Shown here piece after piece: positions 1-6,671 of a stretch of DNA of 9,947 nucleotides. The notes beneath the pieces are model-generated. The model saw nothing but the letters and a program-made list of their open reading frames with translations, was not told the DNA's origin and did not search any database. Within the stretch, counting starts at the first letter, position 1. Each line of letters begins with the position of its first letter. The position numbers and the translations under genes are program-made. The stretch lies in assembly GCA_013334845.1 (NCBI GenBank), contig JAAXWV010000024.1:1-9947 (forward strand), in the 5' to 3' direction. This stretch comes from Candidatus Roizmanbacteria bacterium. GTDB taxonomy: Bacteria; Patescibacteriota; Microgenomatia; UBA1406; GWC2-37-13.

Positions 1-25
1 AAATTGAGGCAGAAAAAAATTATCA

Positions 26-98
26 GTTCGGTAACACCTCTATATCACGCAACCCCCCTCCCAGACTTTTTGTTCGGTAACACTTAATGCCACGCAAC
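26..98. repeat. Pair of direct repeats upstream of tyrS
   Basis: Two copies of a bipartite motif follow each other about 46 bases apart. Copy 1 has GTTCGGTAACAC at 26-37 and CACGCAAC at 46-53. Copy 2 has the same 12-mer at 72-83 and the same 8-mer at 91-98. The inner spacers are 8 and 7 bases. A third, partial copy, GTTCGGTA at 134-141, runs into the tyrS -10 box. The co-linear repetition of both blocks is directly visible and unlikely by chance. Its role is unknown: it could be a duplicated promoter region, a binding-site array, or the edge of a repeat that began outside the window. No gene was found in 1-154. Confidence 0.6.
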
Positions 99-116
99 TC
101 GTTATAATCATTTCCG

Positions 117-145
117 TTGGCAAATGGGCGGGGGTTCGGTATACT
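117..145 (+). promoter_or_regulatory. tyrS promoter
   Basis: A -35 box TTGGCA (117-122) and a -10 box TATACT (140-145) are separated by exactly 17 bases, a near-consensus sigma-70 type promoter. The tyrS ATG at 155 lies only 9 bases after the -10 box, so transcription would start about 2-3 bases before the start codon, giving a leaderless or nearly leaderless mRNA. A second TATAAT lies at 103-108 without a clear -35 box. Confidence 0.65.
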
Positions 146-154
146 TGAACTCAT

Positions 155-1372
155 ATGTCATCTGCATTCTTCGATGAACTCAATCAGCGGGGGCTTGTAT
201 ATCAGAGTACACCTGGAGTCGAACAGGCACTGGAGAAGGGAACGACTCTCTACTTCGGTATTGACCCCACCGGAGCAGACCTTCACGTCGGGCATCTCCT
301 CGGCCTTCTCTTCTTGAGAAGGGCACTACAGGCGGGAAATAGGATTATCCTCCTCGTGGGTGGCGGTACTTCGATGATCGGTGACCCGTCGGGAAAAGAA
401 TCTGAGCGTCCGATTATGAGTATCGAGCAGATAGAGGCTAATAAAGAAAAACTGAAGACGCAAATTTCACGTTTTTTTACCTTCGATGGTGAGAAGGTAA
501 AGATGGTTGACAACGCCGATTGGCTCAATACACTTACAGTCGTGAACTTTTTGCGCGACACGGGGAAGTATATTTCCATCAATTCCATGCTCGACAAAGA
601 CTCTGTCCAGTCACGGATCGGTCGGGAAGAGGGAATTTCCTATGCAGAATTCTCCTATCAATTGTTACAGTCGTACGATTTTATGACTCTTTTTGAAGAT
701 CAAGGATGCGAGGTTCAGATCGGTGGATCAGACCAGTGGGGCAATATTGTCCAGGGAGTAGAGCTTATCCGGAAGCGGCTGGGAAAACAGGCATATGCAC
801 TCTCGTTCCCACTTATCGTGAATCCGAAAACGGGCAAGAAGTTCGGAAAAACAGAGACGGGGGCGGCCATTTGGCTTGATTCGGAGAAGACCCACCCGTT
901 TGCTTTTTACAACTTCTTTATCAATACCGAAGACGAACTTGCACCCCTCCTTTTGAGGTATTTTTCCTTCAAAGAAGTTTCTGAAATCGAAAATATCATC
1001 GAAAAAGGGAAGGTTGAGCCTGAGAAGCGGCTTGTCCAGAAAGCACTTGCCCTTGAAATGACCGAACTTGTGCACGGACGTGAAAAAGCAGAACAGGCTC
1101 AAAAAGTAGCCCAGATCCTCTATGAAAAAGGTGAAGAGAAACTTACCGAAGCTGATATGGAGTTTGTCAAAAACGCCCTTCCTTATGTAAAAAAAACAGA
1201 CGAGCAGATTGCTGATCTCGTGCAATTGCTTTTCGATCTTGGTTTAGCTCCATCCAAAGGTGAGGCGCGACGGCTCGTCGAACAAAACGGCGCCCGTCTC
1301 GAGTCTATATCTCCCCGATTTTCTCTGCTGCGGAAAGGCAAGAAAGAGTATGGAGTGGTAGAGACACCGTAA
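155..1372 (+). CDS. tyrS: Tyrosyl-tRNA synthetase
   Basis: This cytoplasmic class I enzyme activates tyrosine with ATP and charges tRNA-Tyr. The 405-residue length is in the usual bacterial range. Visible landmarks are the HIGH-type motif HVGH (residues 44-47) after GIDPTGADL, the GGSDQWGNI segment of the tyrosine site (190-198), tyrosine-pocket residues in YQLLQSYDF (168-176), and the KMSKS-type motif KFGKT (229-233). A C-terminal S4-like RNA-binding domain (about 353-400) contains APSKGEARRLV. The ATG at 155 is chosen because it gives the normal N-terminus and lies just behind a good promoter. No Shine-Dalgarno sequence precedes it. It ends with TAA, 19 bases before trpS, and is the first gene of a tyrS-trpS-leuS series on one strand. 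No tRNA-sensing leader is seen. Family and function are certain from the motifs. Confidence 0.97.
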   Translation: MSSAFFDELNQRGLVYQSTPGVEQALEKGTTLYFGIDPTGADLHVGHLLGLLFLRRALQAGNRIILLVGGGTSMIGDPSGKESERPIMSIEQIEANKEKLKTQISRFFTFDGEKVKMVDNADWLNTLTVVNFLRDTGKYISINSMLDKDSVQSRIGREEGISYAEFSYQLLQSYDFMTLFEDQGCEVQIGGSDQWGNIVQGVELIRKRLGKQAYALSFPLIVNPKTGKKFGKTETGAAIWLDSEKTHPFAFYNFFINTEDELAPLLLRYFSFKEVSEIENIIEKGKVEPEKRLVQKALALEMTELVHGREKAEQAQKVAQILYEKGEEKLTEADMEFVKNALPYVKKTDEQIADLVQLLFDLGLAPSKGEARRLVEQNGARLESISPRFSLLRKGKKEYGVVETP

Positions 1373-1376
1373 CTAC

Positions 1377-1385
1377 TGCTATAAT
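1377..1385 (+). promoter_or_regulatory. trpS extended -10 promoter
   Basis: TGC followed by TATAAT (1380-1385) makes a consensus extended -10 element in the 19-base gap between tyrS and trpS. The trpS ATG begins 6 bases after the hexamer, at the expected transcription start, so the mRNA would be leaderless. No good -35 box is visible, which is normal for extended -10 promoters. Any upstream contacts would lie inside the 3' end of tyrS. Confidence 0.6.
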
Positions 1386-1391
1386 GGGCGT

Positions 1392-2399
1392 ATGAAACGT
1401 ATCATTTTCTCGGGGGTGCAGCCCTCAGGTAACCTTCATTTGGGAAATTTGCTCGGTGCTATTAATCCCTGGGTCAATCTCGTGAATACCTCTTCCAACG
1501 AGAATGATTTCATTTTCTGTATTGTTGATCTGCATGCTCATACGGTACCCCAGGATCCAAAACTCTTGCGGGAAAAAATTCTTGAAACAAGCGCGATTTA
1601 CCTGGCCGCAGGTATTGATCCGAAGAAGGCGCATGTTTTTATCCAGTCGGAAAATCATGATCATTCATACCTCGCATGGCTTTTTGATTGTGTTACCCCG
1701 TATGGATGGATGACACGCATGACTCAGTTCAAGGATAAAAGTGCCAAACAGGCAGAGGGGACAACCGTCGGGCTTTTTAATTATCCCATCCTGATGGCCG
1801 CGGACATCCTGCTCTATGACACCACCCACGTACCGGTCGGAGAAGACCAGAAGCAACATGTGGAGCTTGCCCGGGATATTGCTGAGAAATTCAATCATAC
1901 CTATGGAGATACGTTCGTGTTGCCTGAACCTCAAATTGGCAAAGAAAACGCCCGCATCAAGAGCCTCCAGAATCCTGCCAAAAAAATGAGCAAATCAGAG
2001 AATGATCCGCTCGGTACGGTAAATCTTCTTGACACACCTGATGAGATTGTCAAAAAGATAAAACGGGCGGTGACCGATTCTGGTACTCAGGTCGAGACAG
2101 GCTATGATCCGGAAGGAGGGATCTCAAATTTACTGGATATTTATGCGGCTTCAACGGGAAAAACAAAAACAGAAGCTGTGGGAGAGCTTACCTGGTTGCA
2201 ATATGGCGCGTTTAAGGAAAAGGTAGCCGAAGCCGTGGTTGCTAAGCTGAAACCGATTCAAGATCGATATCGAGAAATTCGTAACGATGAAGGGTATTTA
2301 ATGAGTATATTAGATGACGGTCGTGACTTTTCTATAGGTAAATCAGGGAAGAAAATTGAACAGGTGAAGGAGAAGATGGGAATAGGGAGGGTAGGGTAA
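1392..2399 (+). CDS. trpS: Tryptophanyl-tRNA synthetase
   Basis: This class Ic synthetase activates tryptophan and charges tRNA-Trp in the cytoplasm. At 335 residues it has the usual compact bacterial length. It begins with SGVQPSGNLHLGNLLGA, in which HLGN (16-19) is the HIGH-type motif. Further landmarks are YPILMAADILLYD (131-143) and VGEDQKQHVELARDI (149-163), both typical of the tryptophan site, and a canonical KMSKS loop at 198-202 (KKMSKSENDP). The C-terminal end GRDFSIGKSGKKIEQVKEKMGI is somewhat divergent but in the right place for the anticodon-side helices. The start is the ATG 6 bases after the TATAAT box. There is no Shine-Dalgarno motif. It follows tyrS by 19 bases and precedes leuS by 57 bases. 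It ends with TAA. It can be transcribed from its own promoter and possibly also by read-through from tyrS. Confidence 0.97.
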   Translation: MKRIIFSGVQPSGNLHLGNLLGAINPWVNLVNTSSNENDFIFCIVDLHAHTVPQDPKLLREKILETSAIYLAAGIDPKKAHVFIQSENHDHSYLAWLFDCVTPYGWMTRMTQFKDKSAKQAEGTTVGLFNYPILMAADILLYDTTHVPVGEDQKQHVELARDIAEKFNHTYGDTFVLPEPQIGKENARIKSLQNPAKKMSKSENDPLGTVNLLDTPDEIVKKIKRAVTDSGTQVETGYDPEGGISNLLDIYAASTGKTKTEAVGELTWLQYGAFKEKVAEAVVAKLKPIQDRYREIRNDEGYLMSILDDGRDFSIGKSGKKIEQVKEKMGIGRVG

Positions 2400-2440
2400 T
2401 TTTTAAATTGAATTTGATTTCAAATTAATAATTTAAAATT
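2398..2440. repeat. AT-rich nested inverted repeat between trpS and leuS
   Basis: The intergenic spacer is almost purely A/T. It contains AATTTGA-TT-TCAAATT (2411-2426), a perfect inverted repeat, flanked by an imperfect outer pair (AATTTTTAAATT at 2398-2409 and AATTTAAAATT at 2430-2440). It could act as a weak terminator for trpS, as an upstream activating AT-tract for the leuS promoter, or as an operator. No GC-rich stem with a T-run is present, so a classical terminator is unlikely. Confidence 0.4.
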
Positions 2441-2444
2441 CGGT

Positions 2445-2450
2445 TATAAT
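2445..2450 (+). promoter_or_regulatory. leuS start-proximal -10 box
   Basis: A perfect TATAAT hexamer ends 6 bases before the leuS ATG (2457), the same spacing as in trpS, so the predicted transcription start is the start codon itself. No convincing -35 box is placed at 16-18 bases. The preceding A/T tract may help instead. The identical geometry at two neighbouring genes supports real leaderless promoters over chance matches. Confidence 0.6.
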
Positions 2451-2456
2451 ATCCCT

Positions 2457-5183
2457 ATGAAACCGAAGTACTTTCCTCAACAATTTGAATCAAAGTGGGT
2501 CGATGTGTGGAATAAAGAGAAGACTTATCGTGCGCCCGATGAGGGGCAGGGAAAGAAGATGATGACGATGGGAATGTTTCCGTATCCCTCAGGAGCTGGT
2601 CTCCATGTGGGTCACGTCCGTATCTTTACCGGTACTGATGTATTGGCTCGCTTTTTCCGCATGAGCGGCTACCGTACCATGCACCCGATGGGGTGGGACG
2701 CGTTTGGACTACCGGCGGAAAATGCAGCCATCAAAGAAAAGAAGAATCCGATGGACATGGTGCCGCTCAATATCGCCAACTTCAAGCGTCAGATGCAGAT
2801 GCTCGGACTTTCCTATGATTGGGATCGTGAGTTCACGACGACTGATCCAAAGTACTATGGCATTACTCAGTGGTTATTCTTGCAGTTCTTCAAACTAGGA
2901 CTACTGTATAAAAAGCAGATCCCGGTATATTTCTGTCCAAAGTGTAAGACAGGGATTGCGGAGGAAGAGGTGCTTTCCAATGGAACTCATGAACGCTGCG
3001 GGACAGCGATTGAACGGAAAGAACTTCCTCAGTGGATTTTCCGGATCACGACCTATGCTGATAGTCTGCTTGAGGGGCTGAAAGATCTCGATTGGCCGAC
3101 GGGGATACTGGAAATGCAGAAGAACTGGATCGGGAAAAGTGAAGGAGCCGAGGTTGATTTTGTTTTATCGCAGGATACCGAGTTTATTTCTTCAGGAGAA
3201 CTCGAACATATTGAGTCGATTCAAACATCCTCCTTCAGAAATAGAACTGGTATTTCTGCTCATGAGATCGAAACAAATTGTGCTCAGCCGACTGTAATCA
3301 CCGTCTATACCACCCGCCCGGATACCCTTACCGGGGTGACTGCACTGGTGGTGGCGCCGGAGCACTGGGTGGCAAAAAGTATCGTATCAAAAGCTATAAA
3401 AGTAGATCAAAATATATATGAAAGAGTCAGTAGTTATGTGGAAGAATCGATCAAAAAACTTGATCTTGCACGTACCGATCTGAACAAGGAGAAGACTGGC
3501 GTACCAACCGGTTTGTTTGTCGTGCATCCAATTACCGGCGAACAGATTCCCGTCTGGATCGCTGACTATGTCCTGGGCAACTATGGACATGGGGCCGTGA
3601 TGGTGGTGCCGGCACACGATGAGCGTGACTACGAATTTGCCAAGAAACATGATATCCCGGTCAGGCCGGTTATTACCGAAAAAGCTATTTCCGGTCGAGC
3701 ATCGGAAGAGGAACAGGAGCGATTGGATCGCGAGGGTGCGTATACTGGAGAGGGGTATGTGATTCCTGATCCGCAGATAGCCGACTTTTTGCACAACACA
3801 GATCTTTTCCAGCAGCCACTCACCTCAGAAGCCTATCGGGAACAGATAGTGACTGAGATTGAAAATCGTGGTCTCGGGAAAGAGGTAAATCAGTACAAAC
3901 TACGCGACTGGATTTTTTCCCGTCAGCGCTACTGGGGAGAACCGATTCCGGTAGTGCACTGTGAAACATGCGCAAAAAAAGGCATCTCCTGGTGGGATAC
4001 CGAAGAGGGAAAAGCCTTTTTAAAGGCCTATCATAACATATCGAAAGTAGATGAAAGTGTATCACAATCTCTCAAGGGAATATTCCCCATTTCAGAATCG
4101 GAACTTCCTCTGGAATTACCCTATTTGAAATCATACGAGCCATCCGGCACGGGAGAGTCTCCGCTTTCTCAGGTAAAGGAATGGGTGACAGCCACCTGTC
4201 CACACTGCGGCGGCGTCGCGACCCGGGAAACGGATACGATGCCGAACTGGGCAGGCTCCTGTTGGTACTTTCTTGCGTATGCTTTCTGGGATAACGAAAA
4301 ACAACAGTTTTCATTTGATGAAAAAAAGATCTGTGAATGGCTGCCGGCCGACTGGTATCTGGGCGGGGCCGAACACGCGGTACTTCACTTGCTCTATTCC
4401 CGCTTCTGGATGCATGTCCTGAACGACATGGGAATTATTGCATTCCGGGAGCCGTTTTTGAGGCTGAGAAATGTAGGTATGGTGCTGGCTGAAGACCACC
4501 GGAAGATGAGTAAATCGTGGGGGAATGTCATCAATCCCGATGATGTGGTAAAGGAGTTCGGAGCCGACGCGCTTCGCATTTACGAGATGTTTATGGCCCC
4601 CTTTAACCAGGAAAATGCCTGGTCAACGACCGCCGTCCAAGGTTCATACCGCTTTGTGTTGCGCGTCTGGAATCTGTTTCATTCTGAAAAGGCAATCGGC
4701 GAACACGAAGATAAGAAACTGGCGACACGGCTATACAAGGCAATTCATAGGGTCGGGCGTGATATTTCCGAGTCGAAGTTCAATACAGCGATTCCCGCGA
4801 TGATGGAGTTTATCAACTACTGGGAAGCTTCCGAGGGCGGATTGTCGAAAGAGAACGCGAAAAAATTCCTTCAGATTTTAGCCCCATTTGCCCCGTTTGT
4901 CACTGAAGAGTTGTGGCGCGAGGTGCTGAGCGAGAAGACCTCAATTCATATCTCCCGTTGGCCGGAGGTGGAGCTCAGTATGCTGGAAGATGAGGAGCTC
5001 CAAATCCCTGTCCAGGTAAATGGAAAAGTACGGGGAACCGTGACGGTATCGGTAGAGAAGTCAGATCAGGGGTCAGTAGTTGCTCTTGCGCTCGCTGATG
5101 AGACGATCGTGAAACATTTGAGCGGCAATCAGCCGAAGAAAATCATCTACGTGCCGAAGAAGATACTGAATATGATTGGATAG
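2457..5183 (+). CDS. leuS: Leucyl-tRNA synthetase
   Basis: This large class Ia synthetase charges tRNA-Leu and proofreads mischarged products. It is 908 residues long. The HIGH-type motif HVGH is at 50-53 in MFPYPSGAGLHVGH, and a zinc-type CPKC is at 160-163 with a further Cys at 181. The CP1 editing domain shows the threonine-rich TTRPDTL (285-291) and the later VPAHDERDYEFA with its conserved Asp. SRQRYWGEPIPVVHCE follows, then CPHCGG, ETDTMPNWAGSCWYF, and KMSKS at 683-687. The C-terminus QVNGKVRGTV...KKIIYVPKKILN is typical. Two stretches look longer than in common bacterial LeuRS: about residues 238-279 before the editing-site TTRPDTL, and about 509-541 between the HCETC segment and the ELPLELP segment. 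All catalytic and editing signatures are intact. It ends with TAG and is convergent with the Fic gene, whose stop codon is 15 bases away. Only a weak hairpin followed by a T-run at 5203-5209 is seen as a possible terminator. Confidence 0.97.
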   Translation: MKPKYFPQQFESKWVDVWNKEKTYRAPDEGQGKKMMTMGMFPYPSGAGLHVGHVRIFTGTDVLARFFRMSGYRTMHPMGWDAFGLPAENAAIKEKKNPMDMVPLNIANFKRQMQMLGLSYDWDREFTTTDPKYYGITQWLFLQFFKLGLLYKKQIPVYFCPKCKTGIAEEEVLSNGTHERCGTAIERKELPQWIFRITTYADSLLEGLKDLDWPTGILEMQKNWIGKSEGAEVDFVLSQDTEFISSGELEHIESIQTSSFRNRTGISAHEIETNCAQPTVITVYTTRPDTLTGVTALVVAPEHWVAKSIVSKAIKVDQNIYERVSSYVEESIKKLDLARTDLNKEKTGVPTGLFVVHPITGEQIPVWIADYVLGNYGHGAVMVVPAHDERDYEFAKKHDIPVRPVITEKAISGRASEEEQERLDREGAYTGEGYVIPDPQIADFLHNTDLFQQPLTSEAYREQIVTEIENRGLGKEVNQYKLRDWIFSRQRYWGEPIPVVHCETCAKKGISWWDTEEGKAFLKAYHNISKVDESVSQSLKGIFPISESELPLELPYLKSYEPSGTGESPLSQVKEWVTATCPHCGGVATRETDTMPNWAGSCWYFLAYAFWDNEKQQFSFDEKKICEWLPADWYLGGAEHAVLHLLYSRFWMHVLNDMGIIAFREPFLRLRNVGMVLAEDHRKMSKSWGNVINPDDVVKEFGADALRIYEMFMAPFNQENAWSTTAVQGSYRFVLRVWNLFHSEKAIGEHEDKKLATRLYKAIHRVGRDISESKFNTAIPAMMEFINYWEASEGGLSKENAKKFLQILAPFAPFVTEELWREVLSEKTSIHISRWPEVELSMLEDEELQIPVQVNGKVRGTVTVSVEKSDQGSVVALALADETIVKHLSGNQPKKIIYVPKKILNMIG

Positions 5184-5198
5184 TCGACACGTGACATA

Positions 5199-6548
5199 CT
5201 AGTTTTTTTCAGAATTTAATAGCTTCTGGATTGATTCTATACACGGCATATAAACGTATTTTTTTCCTATTAATGTATTTTTATAGTAGCCCTTATTTTC
5301 TAATTGTGTAAGGTCGCGACGCGCTGTCTCGTATGCTATTTGATTAACCGTTTGATGTTGATTTATTGAAATTGTTTTGTGAGGATGATTTACTGAATAC
5401 AGTAATAGTTTTACTTGTCTATCGTTGAGATCCGGCAGATTACTGGAAGCTACTCGCAACTTTGTTTCCTCTTTAACTTTTGCCTCATAATAGTCAATAA
5501 ATTCACTAATTGATTGAGTAATCACTTTTAGATTGTAGAAAATAAAATAAGTCATATCATTGTCGTCGTTCTCACTATAAACGAAAGATCTGTCATAGGC
5601 AATTTTAGAGCTTTTTTTAATTATTCTTGATACAGATAAATATTTGAAAAGCCAATAGTTGTGTTTGAGTAGATACCAATAAAACAATGCACGGGCAGTT
5701 CTGCCGTTACCGTCAATGAACGGGTGAAGATATGCGAGCCAAAAATGTAAAATGCAAGCTTTAATGACAGGATGCGTAAATGATTTGCTATTGATGGGCT
5801 CGTTCGCGTAATGTATGAGCCGATCCAACTCATGGCGCATTAATGTACTATTTGGAGGAATGAAGATGGGATCTCCAGTTAAAGCATCTACCACTTGAAT
5901 ATTGTCAACATCTTCACGCAATCTTCCGGAGTCGACCGTATTTTCGAGGGTATTTTGCGTAATGATTGACTGAATATTTAAAAGCATATCTAAACGCAGT
6001 TCCTTATTTTTCCAGTCAGATAATCCCTGCATTACCTGAAAATTATTGACAATCATTTGTTCACTGTGTGTACGTGGTTTACGGTTGGTATATATCATTT
6101 CTTTGGCAACTTTACGGGAGGTGCTCGCACCTTCAAGTTGACTAGAGGCGATTGCTTCTTCGGTAATTCCGCTAAGGATAAGCTGATCTTTTTGTGAAGT
6201 AGTAGGCTTTTGATCGTCAGACACGAGGAATCCACTCGCATTCGTGTCGATATAACTCAACATTTGAAATATCGTCTTATTCATCGAGAAATGAAATATA
6301 CGATCATCTTTAGACTTAACGGGTACCGCTTCGATAGTTGTTAGCCGCGTAAACTTAAGCCGCGCCCATGCTTCCTCTGGCTTAATTCCTTTAGGCATTG
6401 GGAAATGTTTGAACTCATTCCAATGCGTATATTCATTTTGTGCCTGTTCAATAATATTGAAAAGTTCTTGAGATTTTGAGAGAACATTGGGGTTATTTTG
6501 AATTAATTCCATCCAATTGGATGGAGGAACAGCAATTGATTTTGCCAT
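5199..6548 (-). CDS. Class II Fic-domain protein with C-terminal winged helix (putative AMPylase)
   Basis: Fic proteins usually transfer AMP from ATP to hydroxyl side chains of target proteins; some reverse this or use other nucleotides. The 449-residue protein has an N-terminal Fic_N-like region. It contains the inhibitory-helix motif (S/T)xxxE(G/N) as S135-SQL-E139-G140, which places it in class II, where the inhibitory helix precedes the Fic core. The catalytic motif HPFIDGNGRTAR (275-286) is complete, with His275, Asp279, Asn281, Arg283 and Arg286. The segment DALTGDPIFIPP (221-232) fits the target-binding flap. Residues about 375-435 resemble a winged helix, and such proteins often bind their own control region. 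The start is the only early ATG in frame, and no Shine-Dalgarno motif is seen. The gene is visibly more AT-rich than the neighbouring synthetases, suggesting horizontal gain. Its target is unknown. It ends with TAG. Confidence 0.92.
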   Translation of the reverse strand: MAKSIAVPPSNWMELIQNNPNVLSKSQELFNIIEQAQNEYTHWNEFKHFPMPKGIKPEEAWARLKFTRLTTIEAVPVKSKDDRIFHFSMNKTIFQMLSYIDTNASGFLVSDDQKPTTSQKDQLILSGITEEAIASSQLEGASTSRKVAKEMIYTNRKPRTHSEQMIVNNFQVMQGLSDWKNKELRLDMLLNIQSIITQNTLENTVDSGRLREDVDNIQVVDALTGDPIFIPPNSTLMRHELDRLIHYANEPINSKSFTHPVIKACILHFWLAYLHPFIDGNGRTARALFYWYLLKHNYWLFKYLSVSRIIKKSSKIAYDRSFVYSENDDNDMTYFIFYNLKVITQSISEFIDYYEAKVKEETKLRVASSNLPDLNDRQVKLLLYSVNHPHKTISINQHQTVNQIAYETARRDLTQLENKGYYKNTLIGKKYVYMPCIESIQKLLNSEKN

Positions 6549-6610
6549 ATTAAATTTGATTATTATTTTCTACTTTTATGATAGTAATAAGTATATTATA
6601 TGTTTATATT

Positions 6611-6639
6611 ACTATAATTTTATATGCATTTCAACTCAA
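6611..6639 (-). promoter_or_regulatory. Candidate fic promoter
   Basis: On the - strand TTGAGT (6639-6634) and TATAGT (6616-6611) are separated by 17 bases. A frame-shifted alternative, TTGAAA (6634-6629) with TAATAT (6611-6606), is also spaced by 17. Either would give a leader of about 50-60 bases before the fic ATG. An AATAAT closer to the start (6564-6559) could instead give a nearly leaderless mRNA. The region is very A/T-rich, so chance matches are likely and the choice is uncertain. Confidence 0.35.
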
Positions 6640-6640
6640 T

Positions 6641-6669
6641 ATCTACTAATTACTAATCAATTAGTAGAT
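6641..6669. repeat. Perfect 11-bp inverted repeat upstream of fic
   Basis: ATCTACTAATT (6641-6651) and AATTAGTAGAT (6659-6669) form a perfect 11-bp stem around a 7-base centre. A second copy of the right arm, AATTAGTAG, follows at 6670-6678 and overlaps the stop codon of the pseudo-dehydrogenase gene. The repeat lies immediately upstream of the candidate fic -35 box. There is no T-run after it on either strand, so an intrinsic terminator is unlikely. A protein-binding operator, for example for the Fic C-terminal winged helix or the neighbouring regulator, is the better guess. Confidence 0.55.
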
Positions 6670-6671
6670 AA

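Noticed and set aside
5181..5209. Intrinsic terminator between leuS and fic
   Set aside because: A run of seven T residues is present, but the preceding stem has only about four pairs, so the evidence is too weak to list as a feature.
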